Positions 45,601 through 54,596 of a stretch of 64,000 nt of DNA are shown in pieces. The notes under the pieces were generated by a model, which worked only from the letters and a program-made list of their open reading frames with translations, was not told where the DNA came from and did no database searches. Origin of the DNA: Thalassotalea hakodatensis (GTDB lineage: Bacteria > Pseudomonadota > Gammaproteobacteria > Enterobacterales > Alteromonadaceae); contig NZ_AP027365.1 in NCBI RefSeq assembly GCF_030295995.1, positions 806,001 to 870,000 of the forward strand, given 5' to 3'. The position numbers and the translations under genes are program-made. Within the stretch, counting starts at the first letter, position 1, and every line of letters begins with the position of its first letter.

Positions 45601-46220
45601 GAAAATATGGCGATGATTATGTAAAACAGCTTATTAAATATGAGCAACAGCGCTACTTTTCTGGGCGCTCGCGCACTAATATTAATGAGCTGCCACTTTA
45701 CCGCGCTGATGAAAACTACTTAATCTATTCAAAAGGTGCAGCCGCTATGTATGCGTTGAAACAGCAATTAGGGGAAGCTGCTGTCAACAAAGCGTTAAGA
45801 AAACTAGTCGCGTTACATTCATACCCGAATAAGCCTGCAACAACGTTAGACTTTATTGCCTATTTAAATGAAGGAAAAACAGCTGAACAGCAAAAATTGG
45901 TGAATAACTGGTTTAAAGAAACCGTAATACATGACGTTGAAATTTCACGAGCAGAGCTAAGTAAGACTGAACAAGGCTATGTGATCAATGTCTGTTTGCA
46001 AGATAATAAAACAGATCTTACAACAGTGAAATTAAGTGCATTTAGCGATGACGAAAAGCTAATAGCAAATACTAACTTTATCGCGAATGCTAAGCAGGGC
46101 ATTATTACGTGTAAGGTGTGGAAATTGGGAACAAAACCTAGCCATATTGAGGTTGATTCTGCACTAGTATTACTTGATAGCAATAGAGAAAATAATCAAT
46201 TCTACTTTCTTAAACAGTAG
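42681..46220 (+). CDS. ABC-2 permease fused to an M1-family metallopeptidase
   Basis: 1179 residues. The first half (about 1-560) is an integral membrane ABC-2 permease with some 12 hydrophobic segments in two groups. The second half is an M1 (gluzincin) aminopeptidase-like domain outside the membrane, with the zinc motif H937-E-V-A-H941 in TVHEVAHQWWGH and a further Glu in LVETLAKYTEM (E961) as likely third ligand. Such fusions are known in Bacteroidetes and Alteromonadales, annotated as ABC transporter permease/M1 aminopeptidase. A model is export plus processing of a peptide. Substrate unknown. Regulation by the divergent LytS/LytTR pair is likely. Confidence 0.9.
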   Translation: MRSLLIAELKLQSRHWIWLLAMVLTFAFGAFVINKQTPDMDIDVSGAFFLIKTFAIQLLLLPVLVAIFSAQATIRDFDSDMASIVYASSTKLTQVLFARFFALFILCWCVYLSFALGILGGLTTQSPDSFSLPIASLSWALFVLALPNVLLVCAIFFAIGLHGKRSIYLYLNACLLFFAYQFFLTINGSPLMASRVAVSADLSSLYAWLDPFALSTYFEQVRQWQPSDKNTLLPTFDVTLLTNRIAVVLAALLVTGYAIIHHVQHFKVDTIQDERVLLPHWIKRVKLDLTRTLALTFIARLSDKIPVYSVLTIARKEWQLSFKTKTFFAMCCALIFLISSEVYFGYIHLENLGTSAIASTLITVNRYIADILPRFGGLFMLFLAAELCWRDQQSKVKPLIDSTRVSNVALFFGRLLALCFVPLFFITLSIIVSIVMQSVNGGDIDLNMYVSMYFFFGLPMIWLATLCVVVHALLPNKYLALGLTFALFVSLETSVLQSFGLEHPLWTLGQLPLLSYSEFVGFGAEVDAFVGYLSFRYSLLIVLSLIAFKFFRRGEELSSAFTSPVLWHRREKVILICGAVALVITLGNVVYQTWYIGHYQSSSDRHVWKASYEKKYAYLKDQPSLAVEKITTIVELMPNERRLAVDATYQLINRSDNAISQLVFSTPLPFNYRHVNVENAKQVSFDHVHQTHIYAFEQPIQPSETAAISVVADYQQNGYLGVPGDNVLTSNYSYIRFLRYLPFFGYVKHYQLSNEGLREEFALPKLTHNTLEQDLEKYQGDMSELYDWAILDTTIVTNEDHIAFAPGELVKQWQEGHRKAFQYRTRGKVRNIGHIVSHNLPVKTAEIAHTSVDVYYPENKEAYATLHLSAITDALRYGNEHFGAIKANNLRLVPVAGFFPATGYALPNSIFIGEGVGFHVDLTNEDGFDHLYRRTVHEVAHQWWGHGLNGAATEGEAVLVETLAKYTEMVLLTRKYGDDYVKQLIKYEQQRYFSGRSRTNINELPLYRADENYLIYSKGAAAMYALKQQLGEAAVNKALRKLVALHSYPNKPATTLDFIAYLNEGKTAEQQKLVNNWFKETVIHDVEISRAELSKTEQGYVINVCLQDNKTDLTTVKLSAFSDDEKLIANTNFIANAKQGIITCKVWKLGTKPSHIEVDSALVLLDSNRENNQFYFLKQ

Positions 46221-46276
46221 TCGTTTGGAGCACACCGCGGGTAATTTAATGTGGTGTGCGTTATTAAACGTTGTAC

Positions 46277-46309
46277 AGCCAGTATTGCATATTACTGGCT
46301 AACTTTTTA
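46277..46309. terminator. Terminator between the ABC/M1 operon and tetR
   Basis: AGCCAGTA (46277-46284) pairs with TACTGGCT (46293-46300), followed by AACTTTTTA. A second inverted repeat GCACACC / GGTGTGC lies just upstream (about 46229-46259). Together they separate the convergent genes. Confidence 0.7.
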
Positions 46310-46909
46310 TTGGGTCAGTAATGACCAAGTCATTAAGCCATATTCAGCTACCGAGAGTAGTGCCTCTTTTGAAGCGCCATCGCGGGCTTGAATAGACATA
46401 CCCTGTTGAAGGGTGATGTAATACGTTGCAATGGCATGACAGTCAATTTCTGATTTGAGCGTGCCGTTTTCAATATCACGTTTTAACAAAGTAATAAGGT
46501 TTTCTTTACTTTCTACGCGACATTCTTGCAACGTATGATGCACTGATAAATTCGTGTCATCCTGGTTCATCGCTCCTATTATAATCAGACAACCTTTTGG
46601 TCTATTTTCGTGAGTAAATTCTTCTGCACTCAATGTTAGTAGGGTTTTTATGGCTGCTTTTGCAGACTTTTCTCGCATGGTTTCGAGCCATATTTTACTA
46701 CCTTCTGTTGCACGATACAGCGTGACAACTTCATTGAATAGTGCTTCCTTTGAACCAAACGTTGAGTAAATACTAGGGGTGTTAATCCCCATAGAGCTTA
46801 CGAGATCTGCCATTGAAGTATTGTCGTAACCCTGCTGCCAAAAAGTCATCATGGCATTTCTAAGCGTCTCTGTTCTATCAAAATTACGTGGTCTTCCGCG
46901 TTTATTCAT
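46307..46909 (-). CDS. TetR-family repressor
   Basis: A 200-residue regulator. N-terminal HTH is clear (RGRPRNFDRTETLRNAMM, YDNTSMADLVSSMGI, PSIYSTFGSKEALF); the rest is an all-helical ligand domain of the AcrR/NemR-like C-terminal type (RPKGCLIIIGAMN). Divergent from an SDR and an MFS gene, which it most likely represses through the paired sites in the 119-base gap. Confidence 0.93.
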   Translation of the reverse strand: MNKRGRPRNFDRTETLRNAMMTFWQQGYDNTSMADLVSSMGINTPSIYSTFGSKEALFNEVVTLYRATEGSKIWLETMREKSAKAAIKTLLTLSAEEFTHENRPKGCLIIIGAMNQDDTNLSVHHTLQECRVESKENLITLLKRDIENGTLKSEIDCHAIATYYITLQQGMSIQARDGASKEALLSVAEYGLMTWSLLTQ

Positions 46910-46940
46910 TATTGTGCTCCATGAAGCGGTAAATTTATTT

Positions 46941-46956
46941 CATAATGATCGTTACA
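46941..46956 (-). promoter_or_regulatory. Candidate TetR operator, left site
   Basis: On the minus strand TGTAACGATCATTATG. Its first ten bases match the right site (TGTAACG[AT]TC) in opposite orientation, together making an inverted repeat over the divergent promoter region. Confidence 0.55.
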
Positions 46957-46986
46957 AAATAAGAAAACAATGCTAATGTATATTTT

Positions 46987-47002
46987 TGTAACGTTCGATA
47001 CA
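46987..47002 (+). promoter_or_regulatory. Candidate TetR operator, right site
   Basis: TGTAACGTTCGATACA is itself an imperfect palindrome (six of eight pairs), 27 bases before the SDR start, the usual size and place for a TetR dimer site. Confidence 0.6.
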
Positions 47003-47028
47003 TATATTAACAGATAAAAGGAAAGAGT

Positions 47029-47769
47029 ATGCAACGATTAAGAAATAAAGTAGCACTTATCACTGGTGGTAGTAGAGGAATGGGGGCTGCAATTGCAGAA
47101 CGCCTTGCTCAAGAAGGTGCAAACGTAGTGATTACTTATGTTAACAATGCGGAAAAAGCAAACGGTGTAGTTGCGAAGGTGAGAGATATAGGAAGTAAAG
47201 CTATAGCGATTAAAGCTGATAATGCTGATCCTCATGCAATCACTTCTGCAGTTGATTCAACAATAGCGGAGTTTGGTCAACTGGATATTTTAGTGAATAA
47301 CGCCGGTATTTTTAGTCCTAAACCGATAGAAGCGCTTACATTAGAAGAGATTGATAAAACGCTAAACATCAACGTTCGCGCCGTGGTTATTGCTTCACAA
47401 GCAGCCGCTGCACATATGAAATCTGGTGGACGAATAATCTCTATTGGCAGTAACCTCGCAGAACGCGCTGTAATGCCTGGTTTGAGCTTGTACAGTCTAA
47501 GTAAAGCAGCGCTAATTGGCTTTACTAAAGGATTAGCGCGTGATTTAGGTCCTCAGGGAATTACGGTGAATATTGTTCATCCAGGCTCTACAAATACCGA
47601 TATGAACCCAGCAGACGGTGAATATAGCGATATGCAGCGTAGCGCAATGTGTATACCACGATATGCTGAACCTGACGATATTGCTGGCGTTGTTGCTTTT
47701 CTTGCAAGTGAAGAAGGAAAGTGTATGACCGCTTCTGGACTAACAATTGACGGCGGCACTAACGCGTAA
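47029..47769 (+). CDS. Short-chain dehydrogenase/reductase
   Basis: A 246-residue classical SDR. Cofactor motif TGGSRGMG (residues about 12-19), NNAG, active-site SIGSN and YSLSK (Tyr-x-x-x-Lys), and the C-terminal SGLTIDGG typical of FabG-like enzymes. An NAD(P)H-dependent 3-oxoacyl- or small-carbonyl reductase; substrate unknown. AAGGA lies before the ATG. The MFS gene follows 20 bases on, and TetR is divergent, a common detoxification or efflux arrangement. Confidence 0.92.
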   Translation: MQRLRNKVALITGGSRGMGAAIAERLAQEGANVVITYVNNAEKANGVVAKVRDIGSKAIAIKADNADPHAITSAVDSTIAEFGQLDILVNNAGIFSPKPIEALTLEEIDKTLNINVRAVVIASQAAAAHMKSGGRIISIGSNLAERAVMPGLSLYSLSKAALIGFTKGLARDLGPQGITVNIVHPGSTNTDMNPADGEYSDMQRSAMCIPRYAEPDDIAGVVAFLASEEGKCMTASGLTIDGGTNA

Positions 47770-47789
47770 TAGCGGCAGAGGGTATTAAG

Positions 47790-48992
47790 GTGAGGAAGCA
47801 ACAAAATGTTAAAGAGTCTGATAATCTTGCACTTTTGAATATTCTCGCCTTTTTATCTTTTGTCGTTGTTACAACAGAATTTTCCATGGTAGGTTTTTTG
47901 CCAGAAATTTCGCTGCAACTTGGTATTTCTGTAGCAGATGCAGGTTGGTTTGTCACATGGTTTGCATTAGGCGCTGCATTGGTTGGGCCTTATTTAACGT
48001 TAATGGTGAAAGTCTTTGATACAAAGCATTATTTTATGTTTACAACCAGCGCTTTTATCTTGGCAAATGTTGTTATTATTCTGCTGCCTCGTTATGAGGT
48101 GATTGTTGTTGCTCGGTTTATTCAAGGGGGATTTTTACCTGTTATTTTAAGTATTATTGCAATGACAGCGGTAGATACTTCTGGTGATAATCGCCAACAT
48201 TGGGCCATTTCTCGTGTCAACTTAGGGTTAGTTTTTGCGACGGTGTTAGGTATTCCACTGAGTGCTTTTATCGCTGTGGAATATCATTGGCAGCTTACGT
48301 TTTGGTTGCTATCAATACTCGGCCTTTTTGCCTTAGTGGGTATTGTGCTCTATGTCCCTGCAGTGCCACCGAAAAAAAATATCGCTAATGAAAATAATAG
48401 GCCTTTGTTATTGCAGCCATTATTTCTCTTACATTTATTGTTATCAATGTTGTTATTCACAGCAATGTTCACTGTTTATACCTATATCTCTTCTTTTCTG
48501 TTAACCGTAACTACGTTTAGCAACACAGCAATAGGGTGGTTGTTGATAGTCTTTGGTGGTGCTGGCGTGTTAGGTAATTGGCTGGTGGGACGATTCACTT
48601 TTAAACAAAACTTGCAACCCACTATTTATCTCACGTTACTTTTCTGTACAGTTATTCTGCTACTGACACTTATAGGCAGTTACTGGAAGATATTGGCCAT
48701 AATTATCCTAGTTTTTTGGGGGGCTGTACATATGGCCGCATTTGTGATCACGCAGGTCAGAATAATACAGATCGCAAAAGAACATAAAGCATTTGCATTA
48801 TCGCTAAACATGGCCATTTGTAACCTTGGGATCAGTATTGGCGCTATGGCTGGAGGATGGGTTTCCAGTCATTATGCTGTAGATAACATAGGTTTTGTCG
48901 CCGCAGGCTTTGCAACGTTTACTGTTCTGACGGCTATCTTTATGCAAAAGACAATGAAAAAGTATCAACCTTATTCAAGTATCATTAAATAA
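47790..48992 (+). CDS. MFS transporter
   Basis: A 400-residue protein beginning with GTG behind GAGGG, with about 12 membrane helices and the AraJ/YdhP-like DHA1 pattern (TTEFSMVGFLPEISLQLGISV; ARFIQGGFLPVILSII; NLAMG-like SLNMAICNLGISIGAM). Probably a drug or metabolite efflux pump, co-transcribed with the SDR and controlled by TetR. Confidence 0.92.
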   Translation: MRKQQNVKESDNLALLNILAFLSFVVVTTEFSMVGFLPEISLQLGISVADAGWFVTWFALGAALVGPYLTLMVKVFDTKHYFMFTTSAFILANVVIILLPRYEVIVVARFIQGGFLPVILSIIAMTAVDTSGDNRQHWAISRVNLGLVFATVLGIPLSAFIAVEYHWQLTFWLLSILGLFALVGIVLYVPAVPPKKNIANENNRPLLLQPLFLLHLLLSMLLFTAMFTVYTYISSFLLTVTTFSNTAIGWLLIVFGGAGVLGNWLVGRFTFKQNLQPTIYLTLLFCTVILLLTLIGSYWKILAIIILVFWGAVHMAAFVITQVRIIQIAKEHKAFALSLNMAICNLGISIGAMAGGWVSSHYAVDNIGFVAAGFATFTVLTAIFMQKTMKKYQPYSSIIK

Positions 48993-49008
48993 GGTGTAGT
49001 GTCATTGT

Positions 49009-50754
49009 TTAAGCTTGAGCCTGTATGTCAAATTGTGCCTGTGTCAGTTGTACTTGATTTCGTCCCGATGATTTTGCGTGGTACAACGCTTTGTCTGCGG
49101 CATCAATAGCACTTCGTGTAGTATCATATGAGAGTTCCAACTGGTGGACCCCGATACTGACGGTATAAGTAACTTCGTTTTGCTGTTCGTCTGTTAATAC
49201 TGCTTCACTTGCCGCTTGGCGGATCCTTTCTGCGACTTTACAGGCGTTTTCATTATCACAACCAGGTAATAGCAATAAGAATTCTTCGCCGCCGTAGCGA
49301 CAAACGATATCGATATCACGTTGGTGCTTCATAAGGAGTTTTGCAAATGAAATGATAACTTCATCACCCGTTGAATGGCCGTAATTGTCATTAATGGTTT
49401 TAAAGTGATCAATATCAATGACCATAATACTGATGACGCTTTGGTTTTCTTTAGCCTCATGAATGGCTTGTTGTGCTGTTTTTTCAAAATATCGACGATT
49501 AAATAATTCAGTCATTGGGTCAGTGTCAGCTAAGCGTTTTAATTCTTCTTGTTTGCCTTTTATACGGTCTAACTCTTTAATCCGGTAAGACAAAACAAAT
49601 GCCATCATTAATGCTTCTAATAAAATACCAATGCCAACCCCATGGCTATTTATTTGATTGAAATCACTCAACCCTTTGTAATAAAACACCGCTAGCATAT
49701 TAAAAAGAATAAACATTGAGTGGCCTAAAAAGAAGTATTTCGCTAAGGGTTCACGTTTACGCCATAAGGAAATTGCCACCCCAAAGGTAACAATCATCAT
49801 GGTAGCGGCAAGAGAGCTTGCTGATTGTAAAGCCGCGGTGATATCAAATAAACTATAGCAAAACATACCAACGAGTAATGCGAGTAATAAACTTAACGCA
49901 AAGTGCTCTTTGGGGTATCGCTTTCGAGTGTCGAAAATAAGCATAATAAAGATCACAAGAAAGCTAGGCATGCTAAGCACATTTGAATTCAACTGAAATA
50001 CTTCAGCGCTAAAAACACCAAAAAAGTTAGCAGCGACACCATAAGATAAGGCGACCCAAATAGTGCCAGAAATGAGGTAAAAAGCGTAAACAATATTCTC
50101 TATTTTACGGGCAGAAATATATAAGAAAAAATTGTAAATCATTAACGCTAACATCATGCCAACTAATAACGCAATATATTTACCACTGCCTACTAATGCT
50201 TGTTTTGAAGACTGTTCATCAAACAAGCTTAACTGATACCATTGATGAGAAAAAGAGGTGTTTTTTACATAGATAATCTTCGTTTCTTGCGGGGCAAGTT
50301 GAAATGGATAAACGGCAGTGCCGCCATACATCAAAGGTTTTTCACCCGACTTATGTAATGGGATATCAATGTGATTCAGTAACTGGTTCTGCTGGGTTTC
50401 ATAAAAGCTAACATGTTTTAAATGGTAGGCATGCGGGTGGTGTACATATAGTTTAATTGCCACATCTTGCTGATTGCGTACTACTATTTTAGACCATGTT
50501 ATCATAGCATCCGTTCCCAACGATAACTTACTCAATGAAGGGGTAAATTGTTGGTTAATAACCTCTTCAAATAACATTTTTTCAGAGCCATCGACATAGT
50601 AACTCATGGGAAATTCTGTTAACTCGACAATCGACGCATTAATATTCACCGTTTGTTTTTGGGTTTGTGTTTCGGCATTCGCTGATGGTAAAGTAAGAAA
50701 AAACACCATTAAAAAGATGACATACCACGTGATGTTTTTGTTGTGAACTTCCAT
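49009..50754 (-). CDS. 7TM-DISM diguanylate cyclase
   Basis: A 581-residue membrane protein: signal peptide (to SANAET), a periplasmic 7TMR-DISMED2-like beta domain (about 30-175), seven membrane helices (about 185-390), a short helix and a GGDEF domain with the active RYGGEEFLLLLPG and an RDID inhibitory site five residues upstream. It should make c-di-GMP in response to a periplasmic ligand. It is 16 bases from the convergent MFS gene. Confidence 0.93.
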   Translation of the reverse strand: MEVHNKNITWYVIFLMVFFLTLPSANAETQTQKQTVNINASIVELTEFPMSYYVDGSEKMLFEEVINQQFTPSLSKLSLGTDAMITWSKIVVRNQQDVAIKLYVHHPHAYHLKHVSFYETQQNQLLNHIDIPLHKSGEKPLMYGGTAVYPFQLAPQETKIIYVKNTSFSHQWYQLSLFDEQSSKQALVGSGKYIALLVGMMLALMIYNFFLYISARKIENIVYAFYLISGTIWVALSYGVAANFFGVFSAEVFQLNSNVLSMPSFLVIFIMLIFDTRKRYPKEHFALSLLLALLVGMFCYSLFDITAALQSASSLAATMMIVTFGVAISLWRKREPLAKYFFLGHSMFILFNMLAVFYYKGLSDFNQINSHGVGIGILLEALMMAFVLSYRIKELDRIKGKQEELKRLADTDPMTELFNRRYFEKTAQQAIHEAKENQSVISIMVIDIDHFKTINDNYGHSTGDEVIISFAKLLMKHQRDIDIVCRYGGEEFLLLLPGCDNENACKVAERIRQAASEAVLTDEQQNEVTYTVSIGVHQLELSYDTTRSAIDAADKALYHAKSSGRNQVQLTQAQFDIQAQA

Positions 50755-50977
50755 GACTTTCTCTGTTTTTTAAGTTTTTTTATGCAATAAGAATTCTTAC
50801 TGTTTTACCATCTAAAGTCGAGCATAATATGTTCATTTATCAGGCTTTTTACGATGAGAGGGGAGATTTCTACGACATGTTAACAGTAACGTACTTTTCG
50901 GAGTGGTAAAATACCAAACTTAACGAGTTTACAGCTGATAAAGTACTTTTTTCGTTGTGCTTTATCAGCCTTGAGCA

Positions 50978-53311
50978 TTACAGTTTAAATTGACTTACCA
51001 GTTTACTTAACATTTCATATTCTTTTTCTACGGCATTACAGCAACTAGAGGCCTCTTTTACTGAGTTGTTATTGTCATCTGCAAGCACGTTTATTTGTTC
51101 TACTTGCTCTGCCATATCTTTACCAACCATAGATTGTTCCATGGTTGCTGACGCGACTTGGCTATTTTGTATTTCAATACTCGCGACTTGCTCAGAGATC
51201 ATTTGAAAAGTCTCACTCACTGACTCTGCGCTTAATAAGGTTTGTTCAACCATGTCTGCCGCACAGGTCATGACCGATACTGATTCGTTTGAGCCTTGTT
51301 GCAGGTTTTCAATAATGGATTGAATCTCTAGTGTAGATTCTTGTGTTCGCTGTGCTAAGGTTCTTACCTCGTCAGCAACAACAGCAAAACCTCGTCCTTG
51401 TTCACCTGCACGTGCAGCTTCAATGGCTGCATTTAATGCTAATAAGTTGGTTTGATCAGCGATACTTCTGATGACATCAAGCACGGTAACAATATTTGTT
51501 GCTTGTTCAGCAACGGTTTTGACTGTTTCCGTTGACGCCAACACCGTACTGCCTAATTCTTTCGTGACGGCTAAGCTTCTCTCAAGCGTTTCGGTTCCCA
51601 CTTTGACTTGTTCAACTGCAATAGCGCTCGCTTCGCTCGATAACGTAGCAGATTCAGCAACACTTTCAGAGGTGGTAGACATTTCTTCAATGGCTGCCGA
51701 AAGCTGAGTAGTTTTGTCAGACTGTCCGACAGACTTTTGTTCAACTAAATTAAACTTTTCTCTTAATTGGTGAACTTGTTCATCTAAAATATTAGAGGTT
51801 TTTCCCATGCTGGTTAATGTTTTATGCATGATGTTCATCATGCTATTAAAAGAGCGTGATACTTGTGCAATTTCGTCATTTTTAGTGTTATTGCTTGTCT
51901 CTTTTACTCGACGGGTAAAGTCGAGAGTTTCGGCGACCTGGTTGACAGAACTATTGAGGCTTATTATAGGTTTAGCTAAATAGTTGCCAAGCCATAAAGC
52001 GATTAAAATTCCCAAAGCCACCAATACTAATGTACTGCTTAGCGAGGTAAATACGAGTGATGAACTAAGCTGTTCGGATGCGAGAAACGCCTCATCTTGA
52101 TCGAGCTCACTTACAATTGCCCATCTATTTCCGGCGACATTAAACGCAGCATAAGCAGATGCAACGATAACACCTCTATAATCCTCAATAAAATCAAAGC
52201 CACTTTCACCGTTGATGGCTGACTTTATCGTTTTAGAATCCACTTTTGCGATCCCTAATGCTGATTTCTTTGCTGATATTAAAGCGATATCTTTTTCAGA
52301 TACTCCTGATTTTTTCAATGTCGCTAGATAGTTGTTGGTATCTTCTAATAAAAATCGACTTTCACTGCGCATTAAAAGATCACTGCCGACCAAATAAGTT
52401 TCACCAGACTTACCTAAACCCCGCTCGTGCCATTTACCTTGATAAGTCATAATGTTATTAATTCTATCTATGGGCGCTTGAAAGATAAGTGCGCCTACTG
52501 TGGCGTTATTAACCACAATAGGTGAAGAGAAAAAGGCGGCTGGGCTCTCGTAAGAGGGGGTATAAGGCGCGAAGTCTGTCATATTCACTTCGCCATGCTT
52601 AGCGGATATTGCTTGATTAAAAGCTTGTGCTAACCCCGATGTTGAAAAAGCACCATTAGAAAGCGAGGTTGCGTAATCTATCTCTTTAAAAACAGAATAA
52701 ACCACATTACCTTGTAGATCGACGATAAAAATATCGTAAAAGCCAAATTGCTCTAAATACTGTTGAAATTTAGGGTGATACTTTTGATGAATATCATCGT
52801 ATGTTGAGTCATCATTAAGTGCTATTAATTTATCTTTCTCACCTAAGCCATACTGACTCGCCGCAATATAGCGATATTGTAATGCTAGCCCTGCATCAGA
52901 TAGCTTATTAACCAATTGCGCGGTATCTAACTGGCGATGTTGGTTTTCCGACTGATACTTTTTTGAAAAATCATCTTTATAAAAGGTTGATAATTGAACT
53001 TGTTGCTGTGCCTTGTCAGGTAAAGCTGATTCTGCTGAATACCGTTGAAAACTACTGATAAATGCCTGTGTGGCATCTTCAGTCATACTCGAATTAGCAA
53101 GCGAAACAACTTGTTGGCCAATTGTTTCGAAATAGTCTGATATTTGCTCTTTTTTAGCATCACGTAGACCAATTAAACGTTGCTCAACTTGAGAAGAAAG
53201 AGCAGATGAAACATCTGTTGTTGCTATGTAGGTAAGTAATGTTGAAGTTAATATTAGCGCAATCGATACTACGCTTCCGACATTCAGTATAATTTTGTTT
53301 TTTAAACGCAT
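50978..53311 (-). CDS. Methyl-accepting chemotaxis protein
   Basis: A 777-residue chemoreceptor. Membrane helix (about 8-30), a large periplasmic double-Cache-like sensor (about 35-415, with [18 protein letters not shown] and [16 protein letters not shown]), second helix (about 418-442), HAMP, and a cytoplasmic signalling domain with the hairpin tip [20 protein letters not shown] and [14 protein letters not shown]. No C-terminal CheR pentapeptide is seen. Long Cache sensors bind small ligands such as amino acids or organic acids. Confidence 0.94.
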   Translation of the reverse strand: MRLKNKIILNVGSVVSIALILTSTLLTYIATTDVSSALSSQVEQRLIGLRDAKKEQISDYFETIGQQVVSLANSSMTEDATQAFISSFQRYSAESALPDKAQQQVQLSTFYKDDFSKKYQSENQHRQLDTAQLVNKLSDAGLALQYRYIAASQYGLGEKDKLIALNDDSTYDDIHQKYHPKFQQYLEQFGFYDIFIVDLQGNVVYSVFKEIDYATSLSNGAFSTSGLAQAFNQAISAKHGEVNMTDFAPYTPSYESPAAFFSSPIVVNNATVGALIFQAPIDRINNIMTYQGKWHERGLGKSGETYLVGSDLLMRSESRFLLEDTNNYLATLKKSGVSEKDIALISAKKSALGIAKVDSKTIKSAINGESGFDFIEDYRGVIVASAYAAFNVAGNRWAIVSELDQDEAFLASEQLSSSLVFTSLSSTLVLVALGILIALWLGNYLAKPIISLNSSVNQVAETLDFTRRVKETSNNTKNDEIAQVSRSFNSMMNIMHKTLTSMGKTSNILDEQVHQLREKFNLVEQKSVGQSDKTTQLSAAIEEMSTTSESVAESATLSSEASAIAVEQVKVGTETLERSLAVTKELGSTVLASTETVKTVAEQATNIVTVLDVIRSIADQTNLLALNAAIEAARAGEQGRGFAVVADEVRTLAQRTQESTLEIQSIIENLQQGSNESVSVMTCAADMVEQTLLSAESVSETFQMISEQVASIEIQNSQVASATMEQSMVGKDMAEQVEQINVLADDNNNSVKEASSCCNAVEKEYEMLSKLVSQFKL

Positions 53312-53560
53312 AGAGTTAAAATCTCATAAAAACACTCCATGTCTGATAACGGCTCATTTTAAGAATAGAACAGAATGAATATTTTGGTAGAAAAAAAGAT
53401 TTTTTATAAATTTGGCAATAGAAAATCATTATTAATGTTTGTAAGTTATTGCGTTTTACTTTTTTATACTTGATTGATAAGTAGGTTTTTATGGATTTTT
53501 ATTAGGGGGGCTGAAATTTAGTAAATTAGTTTTGTAGTGTTTTAACGGTGGAAAGTTTAT

Positions 53561-53850
53561 TGTTCTGCACAACTAAATCAGGACACTTTTCTTAAGGATC
53601 TACTGACGATAGATCACCATTAGCGGTATGAAGCCGTTCTAAGTTGTAATAACGCATATACGCCATCACATCCTCTCTCAAATGCTTACGAGTTGGCTGT
53701 GGTACTTTCAGTAACCACTAAATTAAGCTGAGCCATGAGCTTTTGAGTACCGTACACACTCACTTTAAAACCCTCTCTGCATAACCTTTTCGTAATTCTC
53801 GATAACCTAAGCTATTTCGACTTTGCTTAAAAATCGTTTTTGCTCTTCGA
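53561..53850 (-). pseudogene. Remnant of an IS3-family transposase (orfB)
   Basis: On the minus strand two pieces of an IS3-type transposase survive: LCREGFKVSVYGTQKLMAQL (with stops and a frameshift before it), and, after an internal deletion that removed the catalytic core, the C-terminal LREDVMAYMRYYNLERLHTA, then NGDLSSVDP. The end beginning TGTTCTGCACAACTAAATCA at 53561 looks like an IS terminal repeat. The other end is cut off by the adjacent miniature element. Confidence 0.8.
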
Positions 53851-53859
53851 TTAATAAGT

Positions 53860-54174
53860 CATACAACTCAATTAAGTATTTAGTCACTTAGCGAGAAATA
53901 AAAGGGTTAGAGGCAAGGCATTGATTGCAAAGAATGGTTATTCAGGAGAACGTGCTCCTGCGTTCTCTAATAAGCTACATCCTTGTAGCGTCCTTGTTAA
54001 AATCAATAACACAGTCTATAACCCTTTTAAACTCGCCCTTGGGAACTCATTAGCGCCCTGATAACTTCCCTAAATAATCGAACCATAGAAGCGACTATGC
54101 TTAAATTATTTAGCGTGTTTTAAGCGCGCTAATGAAGTGCTAAGTTGGCTAAATATTTAATAGAGTTGGTATCA
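53860..54174 (+). mobile_element. Miniature inverted-repeat element, copy 2 (full length)
   Basis: About 315 bases. Left end CATACAACTCAATTAAGTAT to CACTTAG; right end, other strand, GATACCAACTCTATTAAATA to ACTTAG. The interior has small hairpins (AGGAG/CTCCT around 53946; GCTACA/TGTAGC around 53975) and a nested palindrome: CATTAGCGC (54048) with GCGCTAATG (54126), CTAAATAAT (54070) with ATTATTTAG (54105), CATAG (54084) with CTATG (54095). No coding capacity. It abuts the IS3 remnant. Confidence 0.8.
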
Positions 54175-54596
54175 TTTCAAAATTTATGAAAAGCATGAAG
54201 TTAGTTTTTGTTGATATTCAACAACAGAAACTTGGTAAATCCGATCCGCTACCGATCCGTAGAGTTTAAATTGTATTTTAGTTAGTGGGTATTGTGCTTA
54301 AAACCATAACTTGACCGCGTTGTTAAACCATAAAATGGCCAAGTTAAAATATGAATTAAGTTATTTGTTAATAATTTTATCATTATCTAGTTATGAATTT
54401 TTCCAACAAAAACAAAATTAACGCCCTTCTCCTTGTTTCAATATTAAGTTATCTATTTTTCGTGAACTTTATAAATATCAGTGGTTTCGCAAATTGATCA
54501 TTTTGTTATTTGTGATAATTTAGTACGCACGTCAGCAGATGGGTGGATATTAATGCTACGTTTGTTTAACAAATATCGGGTAGACAATAGGTTTTT
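54175..54596. other. Non-coding stretch between the mobile remnants and the next gene
   Basis: About 420 bases. Very AT-rich, with only tiny reading frames (one of 27 codons at about 54186 has no support). GATCCGCTACCGATCC contains a short repeat of GATCCG. No gene or RNA was recognised; the promoter of the next gene should be near the right end. Confidence 0.4.

Noticed and set aside
54186-54270. 27-codon reading frame beginning ATGAAAAGC after the miniature element
   Set aside because: Too short, no ribosome-binding site, no similarity noticed.
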